Origin: Hirundichthys speculiger
Taxonomy: Eukaryota > Chordata > Actinopteri > Beloniformes > Exocoetidae
NCBI GenBank assembly: GCA_018398805.1
Contig: JAGFBZ010002130.1
Coordinates: 97,400-161,399 of the forward strand
Reading direction: 5' to 3'
DNA: 64,000 nt
Shown one piece after another: positions 23,089 through 35,000 of the stretch. The translations under genes and the position numbers were made by a program. Under the pieces are notes generated by a model. The model was given only the letters and a program-made list of their open reading frames with translations, was not told the origin of the DNA and did not search any database. Numbering within the stretch: position 1 is the first letter of the stretch; every line of letters begins with the position of its first letter.

Positions 23089-23284
23089 CCTCCGCCAAGG
23101 ACGTTATGTTCTCGCTGGCGTTTATCTGTCTGTCTGTGTTCAAGATAACTCAAAAAGGTCTGGACGGATTTTGATGAAATTTTCAGGAGTTGTCAGAAAT
23201 GTGAAAAGGAAGAATTGATTTCATTTTGGCTGTGATCCGGAAGAAATCCTGGATTCTGGATCACTTTCAAATTTCCGATAACAT
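23089..23284 (+). repeat. Dispersed repeat, copy 2, with CCTCCGCCAAGG head
   Basis: Begins CCTCCGCCAAGGACGTTATG, followed by a TGTCTGTCTGTG run and the block shared with 21170-21320. About 85-90% identical to that copy by eye over ~120 bases. From here to 23550 I see nothing else. Confidence 0.7.
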
Positions 23285-23550
23285 GTATTTCTTACAGGTT
23301 TTTATGTCATTTCATGTATTATTTATAATTTATTTTAAAAATAATGTTTGAATTTTAGGGGGGCTTGGAACGGATTAGGGCATTTACATGGAAAACACGT
23401 CTCTACATACGAAAGTTTCAGGTTACGAAACTACTTCCAGAACAAATTAATTTTGTAAGTAGAGGTACCGCTGTATTTAGCAAAGAACCAGAAAGGGATG
23501 CCGGTAAACCTCTGGAGATTATTCTACATGTACTTATATACACATATATA

Positions 23551-23916
23551 CAGTCATGGAAAAAATTATTAGACCACCCTTGTTTTCTTCAGTTTCTTGT
23601 TCATTTTAATGCCTGGTACAACTAAAGGTACATTTGTTTGGACAAACATAACGATAACCACAAAGATTGCTCATAAGAGTTTTATTTAAGAGCTGATATC
23701 TTACCATTTTCCATGGTTTTCTTGATTATAACCTAAATCACTTAAGTTTTTACATCAATAGCTATGGTGTTGTACTGCCAAAAACACTGCTTTTATGCAT
23801 TCAGTGTTTTCTTTTCTGTCTGTTTTAGTCACATGATGACGTTTAGTGGTACCAGGTATTAAAATGAACAAGAAAGTGAAGAAAAAATGGTGGTCAAATA
23901 CTTTTTTCCATGACTG
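23551..23916. mobile_element. Tc1/mariner-type MITE (366 bp)
   Basis: Ends are CAGTCATGGAAAAAATTATT at 23551 and the near-complement TACTTTTTTCCATGACTG ending at 23916, with TA on both outer sides. TA target use and the CAGTCATGGAAAAAA terminus fit a widespread fish mariner-type MITE. No coding capacity. An AT dinucleotide run follows at 23917-23936. Confidence 0.85.
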
Positions 23917-24161
23917 TATATATATATATATATAATATGAGCAGTTACGGCACCAACAGAAGCCAGTTATCAAAACGAGTTTACGGTTAAAAGCAACCAA
24001 ACCTCTAGTGTTTAGTTGGACGATGGCTCTTCTAACCCCAAACATAGTTTCTGGAATGTTGTTGATCTGATTGGTTGAACTTTGCTCGTGATGCTTTGTC
24101 CAGTCACTTTGATTGCCCCCCCCCCCATGCTGTGTGGAGGACCAGTGGCTGGACAGGCTGG

Positions 24162-25749
24162 CAGAGGCGGACTTACCATTAGGCAAACACAGGCAATTGC
24201 CTGGGGCCCCAAGTTCTACAGGGGCCCCCAAATGTCTCAATAAAACCATATTCTTACATTTTTTTCAAAATTATTTTCCATTATTAAACACTACCTATTG
24301 TTTTAGCCTGAATACGCGTTAAAACGCATCAAAATGCGTAATCTATCATGACCGTTTCGACTCTCCCCCTCACTTCTCATGCAGTGGACTATTCCACATT
24401 ACTGCGCATGTGCCACCAGACTCCAGAAGACCGAAGCAAAACAAAACTTTGTGGCGCGATTTGGAGGGAGAGAAGATGAAACGAAATTATCCCAGTGGAG
24501 CAGAGAAAGACAGGCGGGAGGAAAGCAAACAGTTTTTATCAAACTACCTAAGGTTTCGACCTTTTTCACGGCGGCAACTCCGAATATTCACAAAAATCCC
24601 CAGCAAGACACAGACGCTGTTGCCAGTAGCAACAGCAGCAGAGCTGTCAGTGTCAGTTAGAAGTGGAAAGTCATGAACTACCTGACGCTTTTCATGATGA
24701 AGATGTGAGTATTAAATTGTTACTGTAGAGAACGGTGTTTTCCTTAGTTGACTTTTACATTGTTTTATTTATTAATGATTTTATATTGTTTTTATGTATT
24801 TGTAAATTGTAGCTTTTTTTGTGTCATTTATTTGACGTAAGATGCATTATAAAAGCTCTCATCATCATTATTATTATATTATTATTATTATTATTATTAT
24901 GAAATGCTAACAATAACAACAAAATAATGATAACATATATGATTTAATGGCTTTATCAGGTAACTGAAAGCTTTATCAAAATGAATCAATTGATGATAAA
25001 TATTATTCACTGGACATGGGGATTTATTAAAAACTCATATGCAAGTCAGATAACTGATTTCAAAGCAGAACTAAGTGGCCTGAATTACAAACTCACCTTT
25101 TGTCAAAATTTGACCTAAAGTCCGTACTTGAGGAAATGTATTATGTTATGTTATTAGGATGAACAGGAAAAAACAAGGAGAGAGAGATGACATCAGTCAA
25201 GATAAAATGAGAGAAAAAGTTGAGAAAGTGGAGGAACAGGAGAAAACAAGGAGAGAAATGAAGACATCAGTGGAGTAAAGGGAGAGAAAGAAAGGGGATA
25301 AGGAAAGAAAGACAAAAGGTAACTTACTTTTAAAAAAAAAATAGGAAATGTACTGTTAAAATGTTTCCTCCATAATTAACCAGATCTTTTGTGCTGTTTT
25401 CTTTTTTTTAGAAACACAAGATCAATCTGCTTCCTTCTGCCTAAATGGAAGACCTTTAAGATTCAAGTATGTCATTATGAGAACTTTCATTTAGAAAATA
25501 AATTTTTGTTAAAAGTTATGCCTTGTATATTGACTTATTGACATTGAACACATGTGCAGTGTACTCTAGCACAACAAAGTTTGTGCAGAAAATTAGATTA
25601 AAAAAGGAAATAAGAACAACAAATTTAAAGAGATAAAACACACCATATGACAATGGATATGATTGTGCATCCATATAAACAGTACAGGGATGTGGAGGGC
25701 CCCATGACTGGGTTTGCCTTGGGCCCCCAAATGACTAGCTACGCCCCTG
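24162..25749 (+). mobile_element. hAT transposon (1,588 bp) with a broken transposase N-terminus
   Basis: Left end CAGAGGCGGACTTACC and right end TAGCTACGCCCCTG form imperfect hAT inverted repeats. The flanking CAGGCTGG at 24154-24161 and 25750-25757 is a perfect 8-bp target duplication. Plus-strand frames around 24379-24676 encode KRNYPSGAEKDRREE and, one frame over, IKLPKVSTFFTAATP. That pair is the N-terminal signature of TTF-type/hAT transposases ('KRKYPSGA...LPKLTSFF'). A frameshift separates the two motifs. The BED zinc-finger/DDE body and dimerisation domain are absent, so the copy is a non-autonomous deletion derivative. An ATT/AAT tract lies at 24870-24900. Confidence 0.9.
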
Positions 25750-25757
25750 CAGGCTGG

Positions 25758-26747
25758 ATTACGTCCAATTCCAGCCTGCCATGATGAATCCGGACATCGT
25801 CTTCAGCTATCACCCCCCGTCCTGCATCCGTGGCCTCGAACACCAGCAGTGATGGGGAGGCTGTGGTCAGCGCTCCAGTTTGTCCCACTGGAGCAACCAG
25901 GTAGAAGCTGTAGCACCATTATCCTTATCTAACGCTGTTTGTTCAGCACTGTGATTTATTCAGCTCATAATTATAATCATCATCGAGGCCTGAGACCTGA
26001 CTGAGGTAAATATATTATGCACCACAGCTTCATTTCTAACTTGTGTCCCAGTTAATGGGCTGAAAGTGAGTGACTCCAGCGGTCACATGGCTGCACCTCC
26101 ACACGTCCGAACGCCGGTGAATCCACCGCTGCTATCAGAGCTCATCACGCCTCCTCAACAAAACATATCTGCGTCTCTGTGGTGAACCTTTTTTACTGCG
26201 TCCACCACCCCCCCCCCCCCCTCCCCCAATAAAATTTATGGCGCTGAAGAGGCAGAGACGGAGCAGCGCCGCTCTCATTACCTTCTGTTTGCCTAAAAAT
26301 GAGACTCCAGCGCAGCTGTTGCTGCAAACATGGAAACCCCTCGCCTTCCCTCTCTGCAGAATAAAGATGTGTCCACGCAGGTTTTCTTCTGGACGTCGTT
26401 GTATATTTCTGCAGACGCTCCAGGTAGCTTAGCAGTGATTTAAGGTCGTTTCTCTTCTTCTGACTCCTCGGCAGGTTAATGGATAATTGTTGTTGTGTTT
26501 CTGTTTCTGTTTCAGTTTGTCCTCATCTGATCCCGTGGTGTTGTTGTGAAATCAACAGTCCAATCGGTCAGAACGGTGGACAAAAATTAAAAAAGATCAA
26601 AACCAGTCAGGCATACGACTCAGTTTCAGAGAGAAACTGAAGCTGTCAAGAAACACCATCAGCTGGTTTGTGCTTTAAAAAACAGCTTTTAGCTATTTTA
26701 AAGACACAAACATTAACACCAGTCCCTTTATCAGGTCCACCTGGCTG
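25758..26747. other. Intergenic DNA, nothing recognised
   Basis: Ordinary unique sequence with a C-rich run (about 26207-26226). No gene signature seen on either strand. Confidence 0.5.
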
Positions 26748-27436
26748 GTATCTGGTTGGACCTCCATTTGTCTTCAGAGCTGCTCTACTTCCTGGTGTTG
26801 TAGATTCAACCAGGTGTTGAAACGTTCCTCAGAAATTCTGGTACATGTTCACATGACAGCATCTCCTGCTGCTGCTCGTCCATGATGAGAACCTCCTGGT
26901 CCACCACTGTCCGAGAGCTGCTGGACCGTTGATGGACCAGGATGGATCCATGCTCTCATGTTGGTGGTTTCCATCTGGATGTAGCAGCTGAAATCCAGAC
27001 TCATCAGACCAGACAACGTTCTTCCAGTCTTCTGTGGTCCAGTTCTGGTGAGTCTGTGTTTCCTGTTCTCAGCTGACAGCAGTGACTCCTGCTGTGGTCT
27101 TCAGCTGCTGGAGAACATCTGCTTCAAGGTTCCAGTGGTGTCCAGAGATGGTGTTCTGCAGTTCTGTAGAGTTCCTGTCATCTTTCTATCAGCTCTAACC
27201 AGTCTGTCCATCCTCCTCTGAGCTCTGACATCAACAGCTGGACATCTTCTCTTCCTGGGACCATCCTTTGGAAACCCTGGAGATGGTTGTGGAGAAGATC
27301 CCAGTAGACCAGCAGCTCCTGGATCACTCAGACCAACAACCAGGTTCTTTCTTCTCCATCCTGATGCTGGTTTGAACTTCAGCAGGTCGTCTGGACCACG
27401 TCTACATGGATAAATGATTTGAGTTCCTGCCATGTG
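26748..27436 (-). mobile_element. Tc1-like transposase relic with internal deletion
   Basis: The minus strand reads, in order, KNLVVGLSDPG, RRMDRLVRADRKMTG (helix-turn-helix region), TLQNCRTPSLDTTG, and near 27000 SDESGFQLLHPDG, the first catalytic-Asp region (WSDES) of Tc1 transposases. HESMDPS follows. The segment that should follow is missing; the sequence jumps to the C-terminal FQHLVES part shared with 466-915. Several stops and frameshifts make it dead. Confidence 0.75.
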
Positions 27437-27769
27437 ATTAACAGAATGAATAAAAATGGGTTCTTTTAGACAGACGTGCTTTTAATTACTTTAAAATCTG
27501 ACAGCGTTTTCACCTTTCCTCGTGGCATCTCTCCCACTTACGTGACAGTGTGGCTTATCAAGAGTGGATCAAGTGGTTCTGGGAGTGTCTTCTATCTCTG
27601 CAGGGCCCGGAGCCGAGTTGACCTTTCCTCTGATGAACTCTTCATGTCCTCATAAACCCCGTAGACATGCTGACCCTCAGTTAAGGCCGATCCATGATGA
27701 CTCATTATTGACAACAGTATTTAACGGAGCATTTGGATCATAGAGGACTGTTCCGGACTGTTGGATCTA

Positions 27770-27950
27770 AACAATAATCAAGGCTGTGGACTTGCGTTTC
27801 ATCTGAAAAAAACTGGGATTTAAAACTAGTGGCAGCATGTGGAGTCCCACATGGCTCAGTCCTCGGGCCCCCTTTTAATGAGATTATCAGTTTTATCTTT
27901 CATCAGCTCAAATATAACATAGTCATAAAATGAATGACGATGCGGCTCGT
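27770..27950 (+). mobile_element. LINE reverse-transcriptase fragment
   Basis: One frame reads ACGVPHGSVLGPPF, then HQLKYNIVIK. The CGVPxGSVLGP motif is the conserved reverse-transcriptase block of CR1/L2-type LINEs, also visible in the copy at 52205-54478. Only about 60 codons remain. Confidence 0.5.
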
Positions 27951-29034
27951 GATGCAGCTGATTCTGAAGACGTGTTCATTTTTCTTTTCTTCGTTTATCG
28001 TAATGTTTTATGTTTCATTTTGTCGGCTTTATTCAGCCGTCACCCACCGAAGGCCTCAAGTTCAAGATGGCTCCTTGCCCGTCACCATGATCAACGCGCA
28101 CACGCGCGCGCGCGCACACATATACATAGATAGTCATTATCAGCGCCAGATAGGACTGTTGTTGGAGGCAAAGTGGGCCCAGAAGGACAAAGGTCCCAGT
28201 GTGGACGCATGAACACACACTATAGCAGATAGCAAGATACTGCGCTCTGTTTGCCCAGTGTTCCTCTTTGCCCTTTGGACACCACACCTCAACCGATGCA
28301 TCAGTTAGCAAATACATATATGTGGGTATGTGTGTGTGCAAGTGTTTGTGTAATACTTAAGGAAAAGCTTTATGAAAAATGCTGGGATAGACTGACATAT
28401 GAAGGCGACGCCCATTCAAACCAGATTTAGGCCTTTTACGTTATTCATGCCCTCCACAATAATACATATTTCCATATCTTGTTGTCGTGTTTGTATCTAC
28501 GCATGGCCTTTGGATTTTCAAGTAAATCTTTCTCTTTTTTTTAAAGCCATGTACCAGTTTTGTTTTTTGTTTTTTTTCTGGATACCATGAAAGGAAAGTC
28601 CAGCCACCTCGATTTGAGCTGATTATTGAAGTTTCACCAGGAAAAACCTCAGAGATGGAGACTGAGAGCCCTGATAATCTGCAGGATGTTTGAGATGATC
28701 AGAACTTTATCTGGGACTGTTGGAAGGAGAGTTGGACCCAAAATCAGCCCGACTTTCTTACATCATGTGACCTGATTTAGTAACTTGCAGATACACCATC
28801 GAATGGGGAGTGATTATAGTTGTTCCTCATTACAACAAAGTGGAGGTTGATTTACACAAGAGTTAGTTTGCTGTTACAACGGTTCTCTGACAGGATACTT
28901 CATTTTCTTAAACTAACTTAGGAAACTTTGTTACTCTCTAAGCATCCTGTATTTTAAGCAGTTACTTTTGAAAGTAAAGTTACCCAAAGCTGATCGTCTT
29001 TCCAGCAAGTCCTGGGTCTGCTTGTCACGGTCTC
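27951..29034. other. Intergenic DNA; short CG/CA tract
   Basis: A CGCG/CACA alternating purine-pyrimidine tract at about 28097-28120 could adopt Z-DNA. Otherwise nothing recognised on either strand. Confidence 0.5.
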
Positions 29035-29325
29035 ACTCTGCTGGATGAGCGTCCGGACCAGACGATCGTCCATACCGGACAAATATCCAGACCAGACGGT
29101 TGTCCGGACCAAACAAGCATCCAGACCAGATGAGTGCCCGTACCAGACCAGTATCTGGACCAGACCAGTATCTGGACCAGACCAGCATCCAGATCAGATG
29201 AATGCTCAGACCAGATGATAATCTGGACCAGACCAGTATCTGGACCAGGGCAGCATCCGGACCAGATGAGTGCCCAGACCAGACGATTATCCGGACCAGA
29301 CCAGTATCTGGACCAGGGCAGCATT
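29035..29325. repeat. Degenerate minisatellite (CCAGACCAG / TATCTGGA units)
   Basis: Repeated blocks of GACCAGACCAGTATCTGGAC and ATCCGGACCAGATGAGTGCC. The copies are diverged, and the longest near-exact recurrence is GTATCTGGACCAGGGCAGCA at about 29237 and 29304. The Trp/Ser/Gly-rich frames on both strands are artefacts. Confidence 0.85.
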
Positions 29326-31729
29326 AACAAGAAAATGTCCAAAATGACGTCCAGTGGAGCAGGAATGCCTGGTGACTGTTACTGGTTTTGTAGTGAAAGT
29401 TTATTGATCATTTGTGTCATTAACGGTTCTGGAGTCATCTTGGTTGATTTAAGGAGTGACTGTTTGACCCCACCCCCCCACCCCAAACCCCGCCCTGCGG
29501 CCGCTGGGTCCCTGCAGTTTCCATCTTCGTCATCACATGGTCTGACGAATAGAAACTTAATGAAATTAATTAAATATCCAGAAGTCACTTTTACAATAGA
29601 GCTTTTTGTCTTTAATAAAAATTACATTTCAAATATACACTTGATAGTCTCATAGGATCATTTACAGCACATTAACTGAATCTGGAGCAAAAGAAAGAGA
29701 AGAGAGAAAAGCATCTGTTGCGTCTCTGGACTGTGACGTTTCACTCGTTCGTACGCTGACGCAAACAGGTTTTAGAAATAAAATATCCCGTTTTTATTTT
29801 TGTTTTTGAGTGTTTTATATTGCACCAGGGCATAAGATACAAAAACAGGGGCTGATCAGGCTGTTATTGATCACTCTTCTTGAACCTCCTACAAATGGTG
29901 ATCCTCTCAGACGTGAGGACGCTTCTCCTCTGGAGCTACAACTGATCAACCAGGAAAATAATAAGTAGATAAATAAGCGATGAAGGTGTAGTAGGACGTC
30001 GTCAAACGTCCAGCGACTCTCTCAGACCTCCGCTGGTTGGTTTGTGCTTGAGAGGACTCGTCAGGACATCGGTTGAACCTGTCATCTCCTTCCTACAGTC
30101 TACCCAATCAGCAGAGAGTCGAGGCCACGCCCCCAGACTGCTGGGCGGGGCGTCACCGAAGTACCTAACCAAGGCAGGGACATTTCTATGGAGTTGTTGG
30201 AGGTTAATATGGAGCCCAACGTTTCCAGTTGGAGCTCCTTCTGAAGATCGGCCTGATGTGGCTCTAAAGTGGACCAGGTGACCATTTCAACAAGCATGTT
30301 TCATTTTAATGGTGAAAATATAACTTATGAAATAAGTGTTGGAGGGAAACGCCCAGTTGTTTCATTCCACCTGAGGGAAGTGATTCATCGTCAACGTGAC
30401 TTTCTGCTCGTTGCTCGTTCCCTGGGAGCTACGTGAACTCGGTGCAGGTGTTGGCCAGCTGATAGGGGCGGAGCTAGGATTAGCTAGCTCAATCTGACAA
30501 ACCAACAAACCAACCATCCAACGTTGGTTCCAGACTGACTGAGAGTCTGCGCTGGAGAAAACCACGGCCAAAAAAAGAGCCTGGATACCTTTGCTGCTAC
30601 ACGTTCATGCGTTCTAGAGGCGTGGCTTTTAATGGAGGGCAGAAGGAGGGGCGGGGCATTTTGGTTGTACGCCTCCAGCTAACAAGGTTCCACCTTTGAT
30701 ACGAAGGAGTCAGAGAGCGGAGGTCTTCCAGATCCTTCATTCCATTTCACCTCCCAAACCAAGTTACATGACGCTTAGCTTAGATGGACCGCTAGGACGA
30801 CTCTGATCAGCCTCTGGAGCCCGGGCAAGGCCCTTCTCTCTGTCGGTGGCATCGCTAACAGGCCGGTTGTTGTGGGAATGGAAACCCGTACCAGCCAGAA
30901 TGTCCATGTGAGCCCCATCTGGATTAAAAGATGGCTGCTTGGATCCAGACTGGACTTAAAATGGGCCCCTTATGGTTTTAGTATCACGGGAAAGGGGAAG
31001 CAGGGCTGCTGGAGCGAAGGATCGGTGAACAATTAGGAGCTGGAACAAGTGAATGAATAAATGAATGAGGTCACAAACGTGAAGGACGGTCAGATGGATT
31101 GATTGCTTTCATGTGGTCATCGTTACATCACCCAGGAGTCTTGGTTTCTAAGCTCAGCAGTGATGGAGACACAGCGAACTTTTCCCGCCTCACAGCTCCT
31201 CTCAGGTTTTCACCTCCGAGTCCTCTGTAGATCTGGGTCGCTTTTAACTTCTGGTTCAGGTCGAGAAAACATTGATTCATATATATAAAACTCTGGTAAA
31301 ATTTAAGATAAAGTGAGTTTTAAAGAACATTTCCTAAACAGCAGGAGACTGAAGCTGTGATGTCAAGATGCCATAAATGCTACTCTCTCTTTTTTTTTCA
31401 ACATCAACAAACATCTTTAGGAGGTCTTGAATCATCAAAACAGGCTAAACTTCCTTTTTTCAGTCTGATTTCACCTGCTGACGTCACAGCCACTCAGAGT
31501 CTGGTCGAGAAGAAAAACCAGCAGCAGAAGTCTGGAGGGACGGGAGAGGTCTGGCTCCCCACCGGTGTTTTCTTACATCTTTCTGACGAGCTCTAGCGTT
31601 GAAACGAAGCAAAGGAAGGCGGCGACAGAGATTTGAGAGAGTGAAGTGTTCTGGTGCGTCGGAGAGACTTTGCTTCAGTCCAGGTCCCCGACGTCACCGT
31701 CCAATAAAACGTGGTCCTTTCGTCCCTCG
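29326..31729 (-). other. Region downstream of cdx1; probably includes its 3' UTR
   Basis: About 2.4 kb without an identifiable transposon, lying immediately 3' of the cdx1 stop codon. On the minus strand AATAAA occurs near 29783-29790, reading TTTATT on plus. A UTR end cannot be assigned by eye. A 13-bp duplicated AACCAACAAACC-like patch lies near 30500. I see no other gene. Confidence 0.35.
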
Positions 31730-32002
31730 TCAGTACTCCTCCTTGATGTTCAGAGCCAGAGAGGACGGAGACACCAGCCCGTTGCTGCCGCTGCTGCTCG
31801 TCACCATGGCCACGCTGCTGGCGCTCCCGTGCAGGGCTCCGCCCCCTCCTCCAGCTCCTCCTCCTCCTCCTCCGCCGCCGCCGCTGCTGTTGCTGCTGGT
31901 GGGCGGGGTGGGCGTGGTGGTGGAGGAGGCGGGCTGCTGGAGCTTCTTCTTGTTGATTTTCCGCTCCTTCGCTCGTCGGTTCTGGAACCAGATCTTCACC
32001 AC
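31730..32002 (-). CDS. cdx1: cdx1 exon 3 (recognition helix and C-terminus)
   Basis: 273 bases including the TGA at 31730-31732. It follows a TTTCCAG acceptor and begins GTG GTG AAG ATC TGG, so [15 protein letters not shown] is read where the family has a single Val. [10 protein letters not shown] segment, Thr/Pro/Ser-rich sequence, a Gly run interrupted by one Ala, and a conserved [15 protein letters not shown] end follow. Confidence 0.95.
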   Translation of the reverse strand: MVKIWFQNRRAKERKINKKKLQQPASSTTTPTPPTSSNSSGGGGGGGGGAGGGGGALHGSASSVAMVTSSSGSNGLVSPSSLALNIKEEY

Positions 32003-35000
32003 CTGGAAACACGGGAGTCGGATCAATACTGGCGCCGGGTTTTCACCGACAAGACGACGAGAGATCAGTTTCAGCGGACAGTTGTGTCAGGACATGGCAG
32101 CAGAGCTTTAAATCAACCACGAGAAAATATGAACCGGAATTCAGGAACATGGTCTTCGATACCTGGACGATACTTTTTTCACTAATGTAAAAAAGTTTCA
32201 GCATAAAGGAAGTAAGTTTAGCAGAGTTAGCACACTCAGTTAAATAACACGTATTTACATTATATTATACTATATATTATATTACTATAATATATTATAT
32301 TATATTTAGGGCTGGGCAAAATAACGCGCATTAACGCATTGTTGCTCACATGCTTTTATTTTGAAAAGTCTGTTTCTGGCTGCTGCAGAACCGGAAGAGA
32401 ATTGACAGAAAAACCTGCAGAAAAGCTAAAAGAGACATGTAGACAGTAAAATTGCAGAACTTTAACATGGACATTTTTATTTTAAAGTTCTCCCAGACGG
32501 AGAATTCAACAGAAACAAGGTTATTTGTAACAACTGACAAATTGAAAGTTTCTGCTGTTACCTCAGAAATTACCTGTTTTAATGTTCTGATTGTGGCTCA
32601 GGATTTTGTTGGTAGACTTTTTTTTATTTTTCATAAAATCGTTCATATGGCAGCAGAACATTTAATTAAAAGTGACCTTTACACTACTTTTGAGTTCATT
32701 ATTTGATTTTGCGTATACAATGTGATTAATCAGGGAAATCATACGATTAATCGCGATTAAATTTTAATCGTTGCCCAGCTCTAATTATATTATATTGTAG
32801 CTACAGTACCAGTTGTTTTAATTCCACAGTCATTTATTTTTATTCGTTAACTTTGTGTCCTAAAATCAAGAATGTTTGTTGTGAAAATCTCGATCTCTCA
32901 ACTTCTCGTTGCGACATCGTCAGTTTTCGACGGAGAAAATTACAACTTTTTGTCACAAAATTGCATATTTGTATAACTTCAAATTTGTGTCCTTTGACCA
33001 CGAAGCGTTTTTGTCGTAAAAATCACTAATTTTATAACGCTGTGACGGGTTGACAAACTTCCATCTTTCTGTCCTAAAATCTAACGTCTTTGTAGTGAAA
33101 TGGTGAGTGTTACTCATCTAGGCGACTCGATCGATACCAGAAAGCTATTGATCTCCTATCTTTTATCTATTTACACTGCATTTACACGTTAAACATCCTA
33201 ACCGAAATGAAAGTGAAGCAACATCTGCTCACTCTTTTCTGTTCTGACCCTAAATGACCCGGATAACGAAAGCTTCAGGTCACATTTCCATCCTCCAACT
33301 GAGCTGCTTAACCGCTGATGAAACCGAGCTGTTGTTCTGCGTCTCTGCGGTGTTTTCATATCGTGAAATTGTGAACGGCTTGTTGAAAAACGTCTCCTGG
33401 AGGCTGTGGCGTACCTGCCGCTCTGACAGGCTGAGCGCCGTGGCGAGCTCCGCCTTCCTCCGGATGGTGATGTACTTGCTGTAATGAAACTCCTTCTCCA
33501 GCTCCAGGCGCTGGTGGTCCGTGTAAACCACCCGGTACTTGTCTTTGGTCCGCGTCTTCCCATCTGCAGAAGACGGAGAAAAAGAAGAGAAGGTGTTTTT
33601 TGTTTTTTTTTATTAACAAATTAATTAAAAAACAAAGTTTCGTTTCACAGGATGCTTAGTGTTTCATCTCAGCATCAGAAAAGACTTTAATCCACGTTAC
33701 GGCAGCGTGAACACGTGTACGACCGTCCACCAGCTCTGGGCGTGCACGGACGAGCTGCACGTGACCCAGAAGAGCGAATCAGCAAAGTGACTCCCTGAAA
33801 CGACCTGAAACGACCTGAAACGACCCCATCGTGCACAGAAGACTAGAGCTGAGCGATTTTATCAATTCTGCGATATATATCGATATTTTATCGAGTATCG
33901 ATTTTTCAGCCGCGGGTATCGATATTCTAAGCTTCTTTCAAAACCCCCGTGTCCCACCTTTAAAAGCTTGCAAGCAACAATTTGCACTGTTTAAATAAAT
34001 GAAACTATTTTTCTCAACACATCTTTTATTCATTTTTTGTCCAGCAATTTGCAAGCTGCCTGTCAGCCATATAATGTGTAATTGATGCTTTCAGTTCAAT
34101 TAATTCAAACAAAGTCATTGGAACACTCACAAGATGTCACCAAAATCACTTTCAGTGCGTTTACATGGGAAGTTTAATTCCTCTTTAATTAATTCAGAAT
34201 TAAAATGAAAAATGAAATCCGATTTTAAAATGATTACAAATTACCATGTAAACACCTAATTCCGAATGAAAATGTCCATTCCGAATTAAAACGTAATTTC
34301 AAAGTGGCCACGGTTACATGATGTTTTTTAATTCAGAATTAATTATTCCGAATTAAATAATTCAGAATTAAACTATTGTCCTTCGAGTTTACATGGAAAT
34401 AGTTATTCTGAATTGAGGTTTAGATGGAAAACACATTTGTTCGGCTTTATCCAATTCAGCTTAAGGTCTGGGGGTTGGGAAGGGTTCTGATTGGATGCGG
34501 GGGGGGACGTCTTTACGTCTTTACGTATTTACGTCTACCGGAAAAAAACAAACTTACTCGATTAGCAACAACATGGAGGACTACATTATTAGCATCCTTC
34601 ATCTAACCTAGCTGCTACAACTTTGAAAAGCTCACAATTTTTATGTTTCCTGCCATCTGTTCTTTTAATTATTTCCAGTTCCTCCAAGCTATTTATTAAA
34701 TAAATCGTCTCTGCTCTTGACCACCATTTACTGCGTGCTGCCATCTTGAAACTTTGTTTCGAAAACAAGCCCAGCGCGGAATATAAGCGCCATCGCAACA
34801 GACGGGCAAGAGAACTAGCATGAGCAGAAAGACGGGAATTAATTTAAAGCTGAATGAGTGTCTACATGACCACGGAATTAATCTATTCGAATTTAAAATC
34901 AGAATAAACCAGCCACTTACTTCGGAATTAAGTTTAATTCGGAATGGACATTTTCATTCGGAATTAGGTGTTTACATGGTAACTTTTAATAATTTTAAAT

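Noticed and set aside
29134..29655. 173-codon plus frame
   Set aside because: The first half is translated minisatellite and the remainder has no recognisable motif.
31599..32185. Two plus-strand frames of 170-179 codons
   Set aside because: Antisense to cdx1 exon 3; openness comes from Ser/Gly-rich coding on the other strand.
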